Below are positions 8,678 to 16,404 of a stretch of 22,473 nt of DNA, piece after piece. Source of the DNA: Mycetohabitans rhizoxinica HKI 454. Lineage in GTDB: Bacteria; Pseudomonadota; Gammaproteobacteria; Burkholderiales; Burkholderiaceae. The position numbers and the translations under genes were made by a program. The DNA is taken from NCBI RefSeq assembly GCF_000198775.1, contig NC_014722.1:26620-49092 (forward strand), given 5' to 3'. The notes below the pieces were generated by a model. It did no database searches. It was not told the origin of the DNA and worked only from the letters and a program-made list of their open reading frames with translations. The first letter of the stretch is position 1. Every line of letters begins with the position of its first letter.

Positions 8678-9216
8678 GCCACCAACCCCATCCACTGCAC
8701 ATCCCGGCAAGCAAGCTCCATCGTATTAAGCAAGACGGTGTTGCTATTGGCATCGAGTTCACCCCATTGCAGCTTCACGGGCAACGCGTCCATGCAAATC
8801 CAACTACACAGCGGCAACGACGATGAATCGAGCAACAAGATGGCCACCACTAGGTACCGACTTTTGAATTGACGCATCGTGTCGATGAACATTGTCGTCA
8901 ACGGCGATAATGTCGTGACCCCGCGCTCCAAAACAATATTCTCCTGTGTGAGTTCCTTTGGTAAGTGAATCTGGTTAATAGGATCACCACCTTGATGATA
9001 CATCTGTGTTTGGATTGTCCGGCCCAGTCCGCTAATGCGTTGAAAACGAAAATCAACGACCGTTGGTAGTACATTGAGTGCTTGAAGATTACCCGTGAAT
9101 CGCCAATTCGTCTTAGCAAAGACTTGGACTAAAAACCGGTGGCTATGCATATAAAAATCACCGGTAATCGGCGCCTTAGCCATCGCCTCGGCAGTTGATA
9201 ATATTGCACTGCTCAT
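8674..9216 (-). CDS. Second inner tube protein of eCIS (Afp5/Pvc5-type, gp19-like)
   Basis: This 180-residue protein of the T4 gp19/Hcp-like tube family probably forms the first tube ring next to the spike hub. Family features are FRFQRISGLGRTIQTQMYHQ, LPKELTQENIVLERGVTT (compare LNITLRRGVIKG in the first tube protein) and, near the end, DALPVKLQWGELDANSNTVL followed by LNTMEL, parallel to the main tube protein's AFPSKLSGPSFDATSNEVSI. The start is the ATG at 9216 (MSSAILSTAEAM), which overlaps the TGA of the third sheath gene as ATGA and has GGAGAAAG about 8 bases upstream. A longer in-frame reading from 9435 lies wholly inside the sheath gene and is spurious. Its TGA overlaps the DUF5908-like start. 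Confidence 0.87.
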   Translation of the reverse strand: MSSAILSTAEAMAKAPITGDFYMHSHRFLVQVFAKTNWRFTGNLQALNVLPTVVDFRFQRISGLGRTIQTQMYHQGGDPINQIHLPKELTQENIVLERGVTTLSPLTTMFIDTMRQFKSRYLVVAILLLDSSSLPLCSWICMDALPVKLQWGELDANSNTVLLNTMELACRDVQWMGLVA

Positions 9217-10619
9217 GATGTCGCTTTCTCCGTCGATTCCGTTAGCACAGCATCGCTGCTCGTTTGAAACAACACGCGCAGCTCGATAAATTCTGCCGGA
9301 TATTGCATCGCAAGCTTCGCGATCAGAATTAACCGGCCCGATCGAATATCTTCTGTCGTCATGCTCTCTCCAAGTCCTAACAAGACCTGGAACGCATCGC
9401 TTTCTTGTGCCCCAGCCAGTCCGCCCGCGAGCCATAGATCGCGTAGCCAGGCACGCGCCAAGCTTTTAAGCGTCGTCCACGTAATCGGGGTATTCGGCTC
9501 GAACATCGTATAACGGCCAATGTTCGTTAATGTGGTCTCGATATAGGTCAGCGTGCGCCTTACCTGGACGTAGCGCCACCGGTCCGGAAACGGTGGGGCA
9601 ACCAACGTGCGGCAGCCCCATACACGCACTCTGCGCCCAACAAAGCTTCGAATCAGATTAATGCTGATTTTATTTTCATCGAATAACGGCGGCTCAGAGA
9701 GCAACACATCACGCCAGTTCCGATAGTTAGGCCGGATTACTTGGGTTAATTCAATATTGGCCGGTGCTTTCCAAATACCACGATCGCGGTCGATTTTACC
9801 AATCGCCGCCACCACAGCGCCTGAGGGTGGAACGACGATTTGGCGTCGAATCCCCTGATGTCCGTCATCGTAATCAACGTAATAGTTCGTTTGCAGACGC
9901 GGCCAATACACCGCACCGCGCGCCCGCTGTGCCTCATCCATTGAAGCCAGTCCATTCAAACACTGGCGCACAAGCTTCGGATTGTCCGGCGCATCGAGCA
10001 CGACAAAAACTTGCCGATGGGATTGGGTTGTGCTTAATAACTTTTGCCACACCGACATCCAACGGTCTACATCTTCCGACTGTTCCTCTTGATTGCTCAA
10101 CCGGCCGCTGTCGCTTGCCTGATAGTACCGGGGTGCCGATAGCATCACCATATCGGGCACCGCTAGTAGCGTTGCATCTAGCGCCTGCTCAAGAAGATGA
10201 TTCCAGTCAATTCTGGTGATGCAATCAGCAATTTCTTGCCGTGCGTAATAGTCGTCTCCTTCTGGCAAATCCGTATAGCTTCCCAATGAAACACCATAGC
10301 ATGCACTACCACCGTTATCAAAATAATGCCTCACGGTGTAATAGAAAGCGGCTTCCTGTGTCAACGGAACCAATGGATTGCCAGATAACGGAAAACCACC
10401 AAAAACCTGCGTAAAGTCTTCAAATGTATTTAGCAGAACAGGTGATTTTGGACACTTAAATTCTGGATCCTGTGACTCCGGATCTTTTTTCGTATAGCCA
10501 GCAAACAATGGCACCGTCGTATCGGCCGGTGTCGTCGTACGGGCTTCCTCTTGAAAATTGAAACTGACACCAGGTTGTTCGTGATGCACTGTTCGAACTC
10601 CAAAATTCGTAAAACTCAA
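9213..10619 (-). CDS. Contractile sheath protein, third paralogue (Afp4/Pvc4-type)
   Basis: This is a 468-residue sheath protein and the longest of the three. Shared sheath landmarks are EEARTTTPADTTVPLFAGYT near the N-terminus, RHYFDNGGSACYGVSLG at about 110-126, the hallmark DRDRGIWKAPANIEL, RVWGCRTLVAPPFPDRWRYV, and a C-terminal FEPNTPITWTTLKSLARAWL module. The end deviates from the other two: FIELRVLFQTSSDAV replaces FIILRF(T/S)Q and adds a short tail. In Afp/PVC the fourth gene product forms the sheath layer nearest the baseplate. The start is read as TTG at 10619 (an in-frame stop lies two codons upstream), with GGAGG about 12 bases before it; this assignment is moderate. It begins 48 bp after the second sheath reading frame and ends in a four-base overlap with the second tube gene. 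Confidence 0.85.
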   Translation of the reverse strand: MSFTNFGVRTVHHEQPGVSFNFQEEARTTTPADTTVPLFAGYTKKDPESQDPEFKCPKSPVLLNTFEDFTQVFGGFPLSGNPLVPLTQEAAFYYTVRHYFDNGGSACYGVSLGSYTDLPEGDDYYARQEIADCITRIDWNHLLEQALDATLLAVPDMVMLSAPRYYQASDSGRLSNQEEQSEDVDRWMSVWQKLLSTTQSHRQVFVVLDAPDNPKLVRQCLNGLASMDEAQRARGAVYWPRLQTNYYVDYDDGHQGIRRQIVVPPSGAVVAAIGKIDRDRGIWKAPANIELTQVIRPNYRNWRDVLLSEPPLFDENKISINLIRSFVGRRVRVWGCRTLVAPPFPDRWRYVQVRRTLTYIETTLTNIGRYTMFEPNTPITWTTLKSLARAWLRDLWLAGGLAGAQESDAFQVLLGLGESMTTEDIRSGRLILIAKLAMQYPAEFIELRVLFQTSSDAVLTESTEKATS

Positions 10620-10667
10620 CGCATCTCAACGCCTCCAAACGACACTTGGTGTGCCAAACTCAAGCGC

Positions 10668-12100
10668 TCACTCGTCTTGCTGTTTCTGCGAGAACTGCAA
10701 GATAATAAATTCGGCCGGACGCGCCGCAGCGATCCCAACTTTAACGATCATTTTGCCCGCGCGAATATCGGCATCGGTCATCGTCACATTCTTGCCTACC
10801 TGCACGAAATACGCCTCTTCCGGTTTCGCGCCCTGCAAGCCGCCCTTGCCCCATATCGCGTACAGGTAAGTATCAATCGCCGCACGAACTTTTTCCCATG
10901 TCGGCTGACTGTTCGGCTCGAACACCACTTGCCTCATCGCGGCCTTGATATCCCGTTCAGCCGCATTAAATAAGCGCCGCACGGGGATATACCGCCAACG
11001 CTTATCAGGATTGTCGTCGGTACCATTCTGCGTCCGGGCTCCCCAAACCACATAAGCTTGTTGATTCGTAAAATATCGGATTGCATTGATACCTACTGGA
11101 TTCAGTTTCTCCTGATCCTCATCGGTCACCTTCACCGGCTGGGGTGCTTTCTGGAGTACTTGCTGGGGTGTTGGGCAAGGCCACACCGTCCCTTTTACCG
11201 ATGACAAGGTCACATTCGCCGGGGCCTTCCATACGCCACGCAATGCATCGGTACGCGCATAGACGCCCGCCATGACCCCACTTGCACGAAGAGGAATGGC
11301 TGACAACGACCTAATCTTTCCAATCAGTTCTTCTTTATCCCTCTGTTCCGCGTCATTTTTTGGCTTGTGATCAATCAGCGATTCAAGTGTTTGCGGCAAG
11401 GGTGATCCGGCAGATGAAAAACTTTTAAAATTTCCACTTAATGCAATCTGTCTATCATCAGGTATTGTCATCTGGTACTTCATCTGCAATGCTGGATAGT
11501 AAATCGCAACCTGTTCCTTATTGCCGAAATCGACATTCTTTACATTGTCAAGATTACTGTCCGTCAGCACAAAATAGCCGAGGTTTTTCTGCGGATCGAT
11601 CAAGCTTCTAAAGACAGTTTTAACGTTATTTGGCTCTGACAATGCATTTCCACAATAGCACAGTAGTGAAATGTCGGGATAGGCTAGAATTGCACTTTCA
11701 ATATCGGATGACGGTGTTACTGTCTGTCCGTTATTAATTGACAAAATATAGCACGGCCCACCACCATTTTCGAATACGCCTGTACCGATACGGCACTGGC
11801 GGAGTCGGGCACAACATCCCACGTACCTGTAATGGCATCGTTAGTCACTTTGAGCACGGCAGACTTTAAATCAAGCGTGCTAACAAACTGCTTAGTAAAT
11901 TCAGCCCAGTTATTCACTCTGACGCAGGCTACAGGGTCTGCGCCCTCTGGTATTGAAATTGGAGGATCCTCTTTATTTTTCCCGGGTTTAAAAAACTGCC
12001 CAACAAACACTGGAATGGCCGTTGCACCAGACAGCACACTCAGCGACAACGAATGGTCTTCTTCGATGTATACGCCAGGAACTTTATAAGGTCCGCCCAT
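10668..12100 (-). pseudogene. Contractile sheath protein, second paralogue (Afp3/Pvc3-type), interrupted by a one-base frameshift
   Basis: The gene starts at ATG 12100 (MGGPYKVPGVYIEEDHSLSL) with a good GAGGATAG ribosome binding site. This frame is sheath-like up to SASAVSVQAY, then switches to YSKMVVGRAIF and soon stops. The matching continuation is in the next frame: FENGGGPCYILSINN, then TDALRGVWKAPANVTLS, VVWGARTQNG, RWRYIPVRRLFNAAERD and the classic end AEFIILQFSQKQQDE at 10668. The other two sheath genes have YFDNGGG at the junction, so one T (one A on the plus strand) is missing at about 11773-11774. Adding it restores an uninterrupted sheath of about 477 residues. Either this is a real inactivating mutation, a sequencing error, or, less likely, recoding; the local bases do not make a classical slippery heptamer. 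The 3' part is otherwise undecayed, favouring a recent change or an error. Confidence 0.85.
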
Positions 12101-12169
12101 GACTATCCTCACTATTTCTATATTTCTTAATTTTCTAGTACATCCTATCCGCTCGATCAAGCATTCACA

Positions 12170-13381
12170 TTACGCGGCGTGCATATCCTGAGTGAAGCGC
12201 AAAATAATAAACTCCGCAGGGAATACGGGCGCCATGCCAACTTGAACAATCATTTTGCCTTCGTTGATCTCGGCCTGTGTCATCGTCACCCCCAGCCCTA
12301 ACCGCACAAAGTACGCCTCCTCCGGCTTCGTGCCCATGAGTCCGCCCGCCTTCCAAATACCATACAGATATGCGTCGATTGCCGCCCGCACCTTCTCCCA
12401 CGTCGGCTGGTTATTCGGTTCAAATACCGCAAACGCCATCGCCCGTTTAATATCTTTTTCCGCCGCACCGAATAGCCGCCGCACCGGCACGTATCGCCAA
12501 CGCTCCTTCTCGCTGTCGTCCGCCAGCGTGCGCGCACCCCACACCAATGGCACGCCTGTCTGAAAGCAGCGAATGATGTTCAAGGGTTTGGTATATTGAT
12601 TGTAGATTCCCTGGATTGCATCGGATACGACAAACTTAGGCACGACCCTGCCTTGTAACTGAACATTGGCTGGCGCCTTCCACACGCCCCGGTCACGATC
12701 AACAGAACAATATGCGCCGGCAACCGCCGCGCTCACCGGGATATCCAGTGTTACCGGCACCTTCGCATTCTTATCCTCCTTGACGTACGTTGCCCACTCT
12801 GCCCTCAAAGGAGGATAGTACGCAGCAGCATATGACGTATTAGTATATGTGTCCATGTCCTTAGCGTCCCCTTTAAGCGGCTCTAGGGGGCCATCCAGAA
12901 TTGCAAAGCGCGATTTGCCTTCTGCGCATAGACCTGTACCTGGCGTAAAAACCTTTTCCGACAACTTAGCTCCCGCTTGAACAATTAACGTCACGTCATC
13001 CAGCTCGGGTACGGTCTTAAATAAAGTATCTTTATCATTACCTTCTCCGTTCGTCGGACACACATAGCAATAGCCACCGCCATTGTCAAAATAGGTTTTT
13101 AAAGCGATATAAAGCGGGCAATCAAGCAGACGCTTCTTAGGAGGATTTTCTGCCTCAGCATTTGCTACGGTCTGAACACCGGGTAAATTCATGAACGCCA
13201 TCCACGAATCGATACGGGCCGGCGCCGAAATTAGGTCTTTATTAACCGCCTTATCTTTATCTTTATTAGTTGAACCGTCAGGGTCATACGCAATCACCGG
13301 CACCGCGGTCGCCCCACTAGTGATCGCCAAAGACAAACCCCGCTCTTCTTCGACATAGACACCCGGCCAATCGTAAGCCAT
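12170..13381 (-). CDS. Contractile sheath protein, first and probably major paralogue (Afp2/Pvc2-type)
   Basis: This 403-residue protein probably makes up most of the sheath whose contraction drives the inner tube through the target membrane. Landmarks are WPGVYVEEERGLSLAITSGA (5-24), TYFDNGGGYCYV (96-107), VDRDRGVWKAPANV (227-240), LVWGART (279-285), RWRYVPVRRLFGAAEKDI (294-311) and the C-terminal EFIILRFTQDM (390-400). These match the Afp2/Pvc2 group: an N-terminal extended strand and a C-terminal beta-alpha module that interlock neighbouring subunits. Its compact size, shortest of the three here, suits the bulk sheath subunit. The start has GAGGTGAG six bases upstream. It lies 53 bp after the main tube gene, and 69 bp separate it from the second sheath gene. 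Confidence 0.92.
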   Translation of the reverse strand: MAYDWPGVYVEEERGLSLAITSGATAVPVIAYDPDGSTNKDKDKAVNKDLISAPARIDSWMAFMNLPGVQTVANAEAENPPKKRLLDCPLYIALKTYFDNGGGYCYVCPTNGEGNDKDTLFKTVPELDDVTLIVQAGAKLSEKVFTPGTGLCAEGKSRFAILDGPLEPLKGDAKDMDTYTNTSYAAAYYPPLRAEWATYVKEDKNAKVPVTLDIPVSAAVAGAYCSVDRDRGVWKAPANVQLQGRVVPKFVVSDAIQGIYNQYTKPLNIIRCFQTGVPLVWGARTLADDSEKERWRYVPVRRLFGAAEKDIKRAMAFAVFEPNNQPTWEKVRAAIDAYLYGIWKAGGLMGTKPEEAYFVRLGLGVTMTQAEINEGKMIVQVGMAPVFPAEFIILRFTQDMHAA

Positions 13382-13434
13382 GTTCTCACCTCAATTAAGA
13401 TAGGCACTGGCGGCATGTGCCGCTGATCGCGCTT

Positions 13435-13884
13435 TCAGTGGAATGTCATCGTCAATCGGTCAGCTACGAGCGTCAACTCTTCGATCGATACCTCATTGCT
13501 TGTCGCATCAAAGCTTGGCCCCGACAATTTGCTCGGAAATGCATTTGTCACATTCCACGTCACCAGCAACGCGGTGCCCGCCTCGTCGGTTAGGCTAATC
13601 GAGAGGTCCCGCTTGTCGATCAGATTCTTCGATATTTTGCTAATCCAGTCATACAGCTCGTTTTTACCCTTGATCACGCCCCGCCGCAACGTGATATTTA
13701 ACTCACTGCTCTGCCCGGGCATCCGGTACACATGTCCCGCTCCATCCTTATAGGTAATCGTCTCAAATCCCAAATCCAGCCCCGAGACATTGCTAAACGC
13801 CATCTCGTCTTTGCCAAGCGTCACTTTGAACCGGTAAACCGGAATCGGGTAATCTGTTGCGATTTGATCTGCCGTGGTTGCCAT
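13435..13884 (-). CDS. Inner tube protein of eCIS (Afp1/Pvc1-type, gp19/Hcp-like)
   Basis: This 149-residue protein is expected to stack as hexamers into the hollow tube that carries cargo inside the sheath. The N-terminal YPIPVYRFKVTLGKDEMAFS and SNVSGLDLGFETITYKDG, the central MPGQSSELNITLRRGVIKG, and the C-terminal NAFPSKLSGPSFDATSNEVS and EELTLVADRLTM are the strands typical of contractile tail tube proteins. AGGAGAGGTT stands just before the ATG at 13884. As the first gene of the operon (order tube, sheath, sheath, sheath, tube) it probably follows the main promoter, which should lie within the 420-bp leader to its right. Both the reading frame and the family landmarks are intact. Confidence 0.92.
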   Translation of the reverse strand: MATTADQIATDYPIPVYRFKVTLGKDEMAFSNVSGLDLGFETITYKDGAGHVYRMPGQSSELNITLRRGVIKGKNELYDWISKISKNLIDKRDLSISLTDEAGTALLVTWNVTNAFPSKLSGPSFDATSNEVSIEELTLVADRLTMTFH

Positions 13885-14304
13885 AACCTCTCCTTTATTG
13901 TTTATTAGGAAACCTTGCGTCCCGATTGCATCATGAGCCTGTGCCGTTTGACTGGCGCGTATTGCGTATTAGTGGAAACGACATACCGTGCCGCTCAGCG
14001 ATATCTTGATCCGCTGACAGACGCGCCCAGCTCATCGGCGGTAATACGTCGCTTCATTGAGAGAATGGATTGACCGGCTAAGCAAGTCGAGCTTCAACGC
14101 TTCGAATATCGGCACCCGCCCGCGGCTGAGCAAACGATAAAGGCCAATTTAGTATTGTCATCTTCGTATCCTTTTTATGCTTCGTGGTTTTGACAATTCA
14201 CCCGGTTCGCGCTGGACCCTCACCTCTGACTCGGTTCCTGCGCCAGCACCGCCCGAGTGATGCTTCGTTCGCAGTCTCGACAGTGTATCGCCGTGGCTAA
14301 AAGC
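13885..14304 (-). promoter_or_regulatory. Leader region upstream of the eCIS operon; no convincing gene
   Basis: This stretch of about 420 bp precedes the first tube gene and must contain the promoter of the main eCIS operon, unless transcription comes through from the PAAR-like gene. I see an AT-rich stretch (TAATAAACAATAAAGG) just before the tube start but no pair of clean -35/-10 boxes. On the minus strand an AAGGA site precedes a 27-codon reading frame at 14078-14161 (starts MTILNWPLSF). In another frame a run near 14030-14145 reads SRGRVPIFEALKLDLLSRSI. I recognise neither; both could be the remains of an older gene. Confidence 0.3.
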
Positions 14305-14326
14305 TTAGTTCAGTGCGAAAAATAGT

Positions 14327-14600
14327 TTAGTACAATTTATTCTTGTAATAGACGAGGGAAGTGGCCTCGGTTGTTCGGACATTTTTCTGTAATTTTTCGC
14401 CACCCTCGTTCGACAACACATTGTCGCGCCAACTTTTTTGCTCTGCATTGACACTCGGATGCCCCGGCCTAGCACGGCCTCGATGAACGCGTTCGCTGTC
14501 AACTGGCTGCCTTGGTTCGTGTTTACGATTTCGGATTGCTCGTAGCGTGCAAACGCTTCCTCGAGCGCTTCGACAGCGTGCGCACGCGTCATCGACCAAT
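14327..14600 (-). pseudogene. IS3-family transposase OrfB (integrase core) remnant
   Basis: The minus-strand reading VEALEEAFARYEQSEIVNTN followed by QGSQLTANAFIEAV and GIRVSM matches the second half of the DDE integrase core of IS3-family OrfB, where the usual signature is NTDQGSQFT. Three defects are visible. The catalytic Asp is replaced by Asn (NTNQGSQ). The frame shifts in a run of six A's after GIRVSMQSK, so that KSWRDNV continues in another frame. A second shift after RDNV is needed to give FVER-like WR sequence. The first catalytic Asp and the rest of OrfB are absent. It is in the same orientation as the OrfA piece at 14870-15338 but separated by unrelated sequence, so the two may or may not come from one element. 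Confidence 0.7.
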
Positions 14601-14860
14601 CTCATGGCCTTCCCAGCGCAGCAGGCATGTAAGCGGCGGGTAAAACGAAGGTGGTAACGGCCACCACCCGGAAGGTTGCGGTGCTGCTCTACAGCGCGAT
14701 GCGTTTCGGCAGGACGTACGCGGTTCCCGGCGCAGATCCATTACGAACAGCGCTACAGGGAGCGGGCCATCCAACGATTACATCGGCAAGCGGCGGAATT
14801 CGTCTTCTCATTCAACCTGTACAAGGCGTTTCTTAGAAATCGTCTTATCTTCTTGCTCAT
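14601..14860. other. IS-derived debris between two IS3 pieces, possible plus-strand transposase C-terminus
   Basis: No intact gene is present. On the plus strand a reading frame over about 14676-14909 includes HYEQRYRERAIQRLHRQA, then AEFVFS. The pattern Y-x-x-R/Q-YRER-x-x-x-L-x-R-x-A resembles the C-terminal tail of some bacterial transposases, but I cannot name the IS family with confidence. The minus strand carries only broken frames. This is best seen as the scar of one element inserted into or deleted from another. Confidence 0.3.
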
Positions 14861-15338
14861 TTCCTCGAAGCCTGTCCGATTGAGTAAGGCTACTTCTGGG
14901 CGATTTTAGCGAGCTTCGGTCAAAGGCCGGGCCATCTTGTTCTTCTTCTAGTCCGCCACATTCATAGTAATAAAGGGTGCGCGACATCCCCACTAAGCGG
15001 CATACACGCGCCAGACTCACGGTGAGATGCTGTCTTAGGTGATCGATTAACTTGCGACGCTTGTGTGTGCTGAGACTCTGCGCTCGAAGCGCCTCGCTTA
15101 GCACTTCACTATCGCGTTCGAGTGATTTCACACGCTGGCGCAACCGTGCGTTTTCCCGCGTCAGTGTGGTAATACGCTCAAATACAGGCACACTCAGGCC
15201 GTCATAACTTCTTTTTAGTTGATAAAGCGTCGTCGCACTGATACCCCATCGGCAACAAACTTGAGGCACCGTCTCACCCTCACGGAGTGCTTGTAACACC
15301 TCTATGATTTCAGTTGGATTGAGCTTATGGTTTCTCAC
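14808..15338 (-). pseudogene. IS3-family transposase OrfA with the first part of OrfB, truncated
   Basis: The 176-residue frame starts with an OrfA helix-turn-helix (NPTEIIEVLQALREGETVPQ, then VCCRWGISATTLYQLKRSYD), continues with the leucine-zipper-like coiled coil (ITTLTRENARLRQRVKSLER, then DSEVLSEAL), and then KRRKLIDHLRQHLTVSLARV, followed by CRLVGMSRTLYYYE, the start of IS3 OrfB. After about residue 130 (near 14950) similarity stops and the last 45 residues look like foreign sequence. The DDE catalytic core is missing here; an integrase-core scrap lies 200 bp further left. In complete IS3 elements OrfA and OrfB are joined by programmed frameshifting; here the OrfB-like part is in the same frame. 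Start is GTG at 15338; an upstream ATG ends at once. Confidence 0.75.
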
Positions 15339-15400
15339 GTCATGTTATTCCTATCATTGAACAGCATGAGAAAATGGTATGAGAATACAGTGGTTTTTAA

Positions 15401-15421
15401 ATAGGTGGGCAACCTATGCCC
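15401..15421 (-). terminator. Two overlapping small hairpins at the end of the PAAR-like gene
   Basis: ATAGGT (15401-15406) can pair with ACCTAT (15412-15417), and GGGCA (15407-15411) can pair with TGCCC (15417-15421). The two stems share bases and exclude each other, and the second touches the PAAR stop codon. On the minus strand the first is followed by TTTAAAAACC, only a poor U-tract. It may be a weak terminator or the outer end of the neighbouring IS remnant. Confidence 0.3.
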
Positions 15422-15837
15422 TAGTTCGCTATCACATTGATATTGGGATTGGCCATCACGGTAGCCTTGCCCGAAACGGGTGGATGGGGTTGTGGAACGG
15501 GGGGCGTACCCGGTATTTGTGCCGGAACTGTGATGGTACATAGAATATCCCAACTGGGCGCGATAATGACAGGCAGCGGGCTCTTTGTTCGCTTGGCGGT
15601 TTCGGCCTGGGTGACCGTTAGAATAGCGACGCCTGGAATGGAGGCCGATGCCGTCTGATAGCTAGCTGTCACGATGATTTTCTTTTCATCGCCAAGCTGA
15701 CAAACCGGCCGCCCCTTGACCTTGGCAAAACCGCTTCCCGACAGGGGTCGTGGAGGAATCGGGGGCACGAATAGTACATCCTGAATTTGAACCGGAAAAA
15801 CCAGCATAGCGCCCGTCACGACGATCGGCTTGCCCAT
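15421..15837 (-). CDS. PAAR-like spike-tip protein of eCIS (Afp10/Pvc10-type), displaced upstream of the operon
   Basis: This is a 138-residue protein rich in Pro, Val and Gly. It opens with MGKPIVVTGAMLVFPVQIQD, has GSGFAKVKGRPVCQLGDEKK near residues 34-53, and a proline-rich end with VPAQIPGTPPVPQPHPPVSG followed by KATVMANPNINVIAN. This layout (a short strand, a G.G.A.V.G.PVC..GDE element, then a PxQIPxPP tail) is what I recall for the Afp10/Pvc10 tip proteins, which cap the spike and sharpen it. In the usual order the gene sits between the gp25-like and Afp11-like genes; there the window has only 51 bp. A strong GGAGATC ribosome binding site precedes the ATG at 15837, so the gene looks functional. 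IS remnants lie immediately downstream, and the gene is in the same orientation as the main operon. Assignment is by pattern memory, so moderate. Confidence 0.62.
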   Translation of the reverse strand: MGKPIVVTGAMLVFPVQIQDVLFVPPIPPRPLSGSGFAKVKGRPVCQLGDEKKIIVTASYQTASASIPGVAILTVTQAETAKRTKSPLPVIIAPSWDILCTITVPAQIPGTPPVPQPHPPVSGKATVMANPNINVIAN

Positions 15838-15917
15838 CGATGATCTCCATTACCTTCAGCTAAAAGTCGACCACTCCATTACCACGTCCCGCGAAATCTA
15901 AAATAGGATTCTTTTCC

Positions 15918-16232
15918 CTATAAGGGAATCACAAAATCAGTGTATTTCAATAAATAGCCATCGGATATCAATAAGTGCAACGGTTCAAACAACGCCTGTG
16001 CAACAAGAAGCCAATCGAACGGGTCATGATGGATAGCCGGTAGATGGCGGGCCATTGCAGCGTAAGTTGCCCGCACCGACAATTCTGACAAGCCGCCAGC
16101 GTCGATTTCCGACAAGAGCAGACTCACGTTAGCATCAAGCTTGTCCAGACTGGCCGCGAATACTCGCGCTGCTGACAAAACACTGTCTGCGTCGAGCCTC
16201 GCTGAAAGTACATAACACGCTCTTAATTCATA
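15918..16232 (-). pseudogene. PIN-domain (VapC-like) toxin, C-terminal remnant
   Basis: The frame reads about 105 residues leftward from just after a stop at 16233-16235. The last part, LPAIHHDPFDWLLVAQALFE followed by PLHLLISDGYLLKYTDFVIP, is the C-terminal half of a PIN-domain ribonuclease toxin; the usual signature is HxDPFDRLLVAQA. The N-terminal half with the first catalytic Asp (typically LLDTHxLLW) is missing, and the first stretch reads YELRACYVLSARLDAD instead. The customary Arg in DPFDR is Trp here. No antitoxin gene is visible next to it. The best start in the remaining frame is TTG at 16178 and is not convincing. This looks like the leftover of a toxin-antitoxin module, perhaps part of the mobile material around the eCIS locus. 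Confidence 0.65.
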
Positions 16233-16235
16233 CTA

Positions 16236-16404
16236 GTCCATCCTAACTCGCCCAGTCAACGCTTTTCAAAAGCTGGCTCTTCCACATATCGTGTGAAGTT
16301 TCGAGTCTCAAGTTAGCCGAGGTGGCCTTGCAAAATCGGACATCCTGGTAAGTGGAATGTCCGGGGCTTGAGCCGGCGATAATGCTGGCAAAGGAATCCA
16401 GGAA
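16236..16404. other. Gene-free stretch before IS3 OrfA fragment; likely IS upstream region
   Basis: I find no protein similarity here in any frame. The section from about 16350 onward (TGTCCGGGGCTTGAGCC, then AAAGGAATCCAGGAA) looks like the non-coding leader and ribosome binding site of the IS3-type OrfA that follows. No clean terminal repeat pair can be matched because the other IS end is gone. Confidence 0.3.

Noticed and set aside
11765..11780. Programmed -1 frameshifting in the second sheath gene
   Set aside because: The local sequence is not a classical slippery heptamer, no stimulatory hairpin is evident, and both sister genes need no recoding; mutation or sequencing error is simpler.
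1..13884. Contractile-tailed prophage
   Set aside because: No capsid, portal, terminase, integrase or lysis genes; multiple sheath paralogues and the LysM connector are typical of eCIS.
14808..15338. Complete IS3 transposase
   Set aside because: Only OrfA and the OrfB N-terminus are recognisable; the catalytic core is missing and the tail is foreign.
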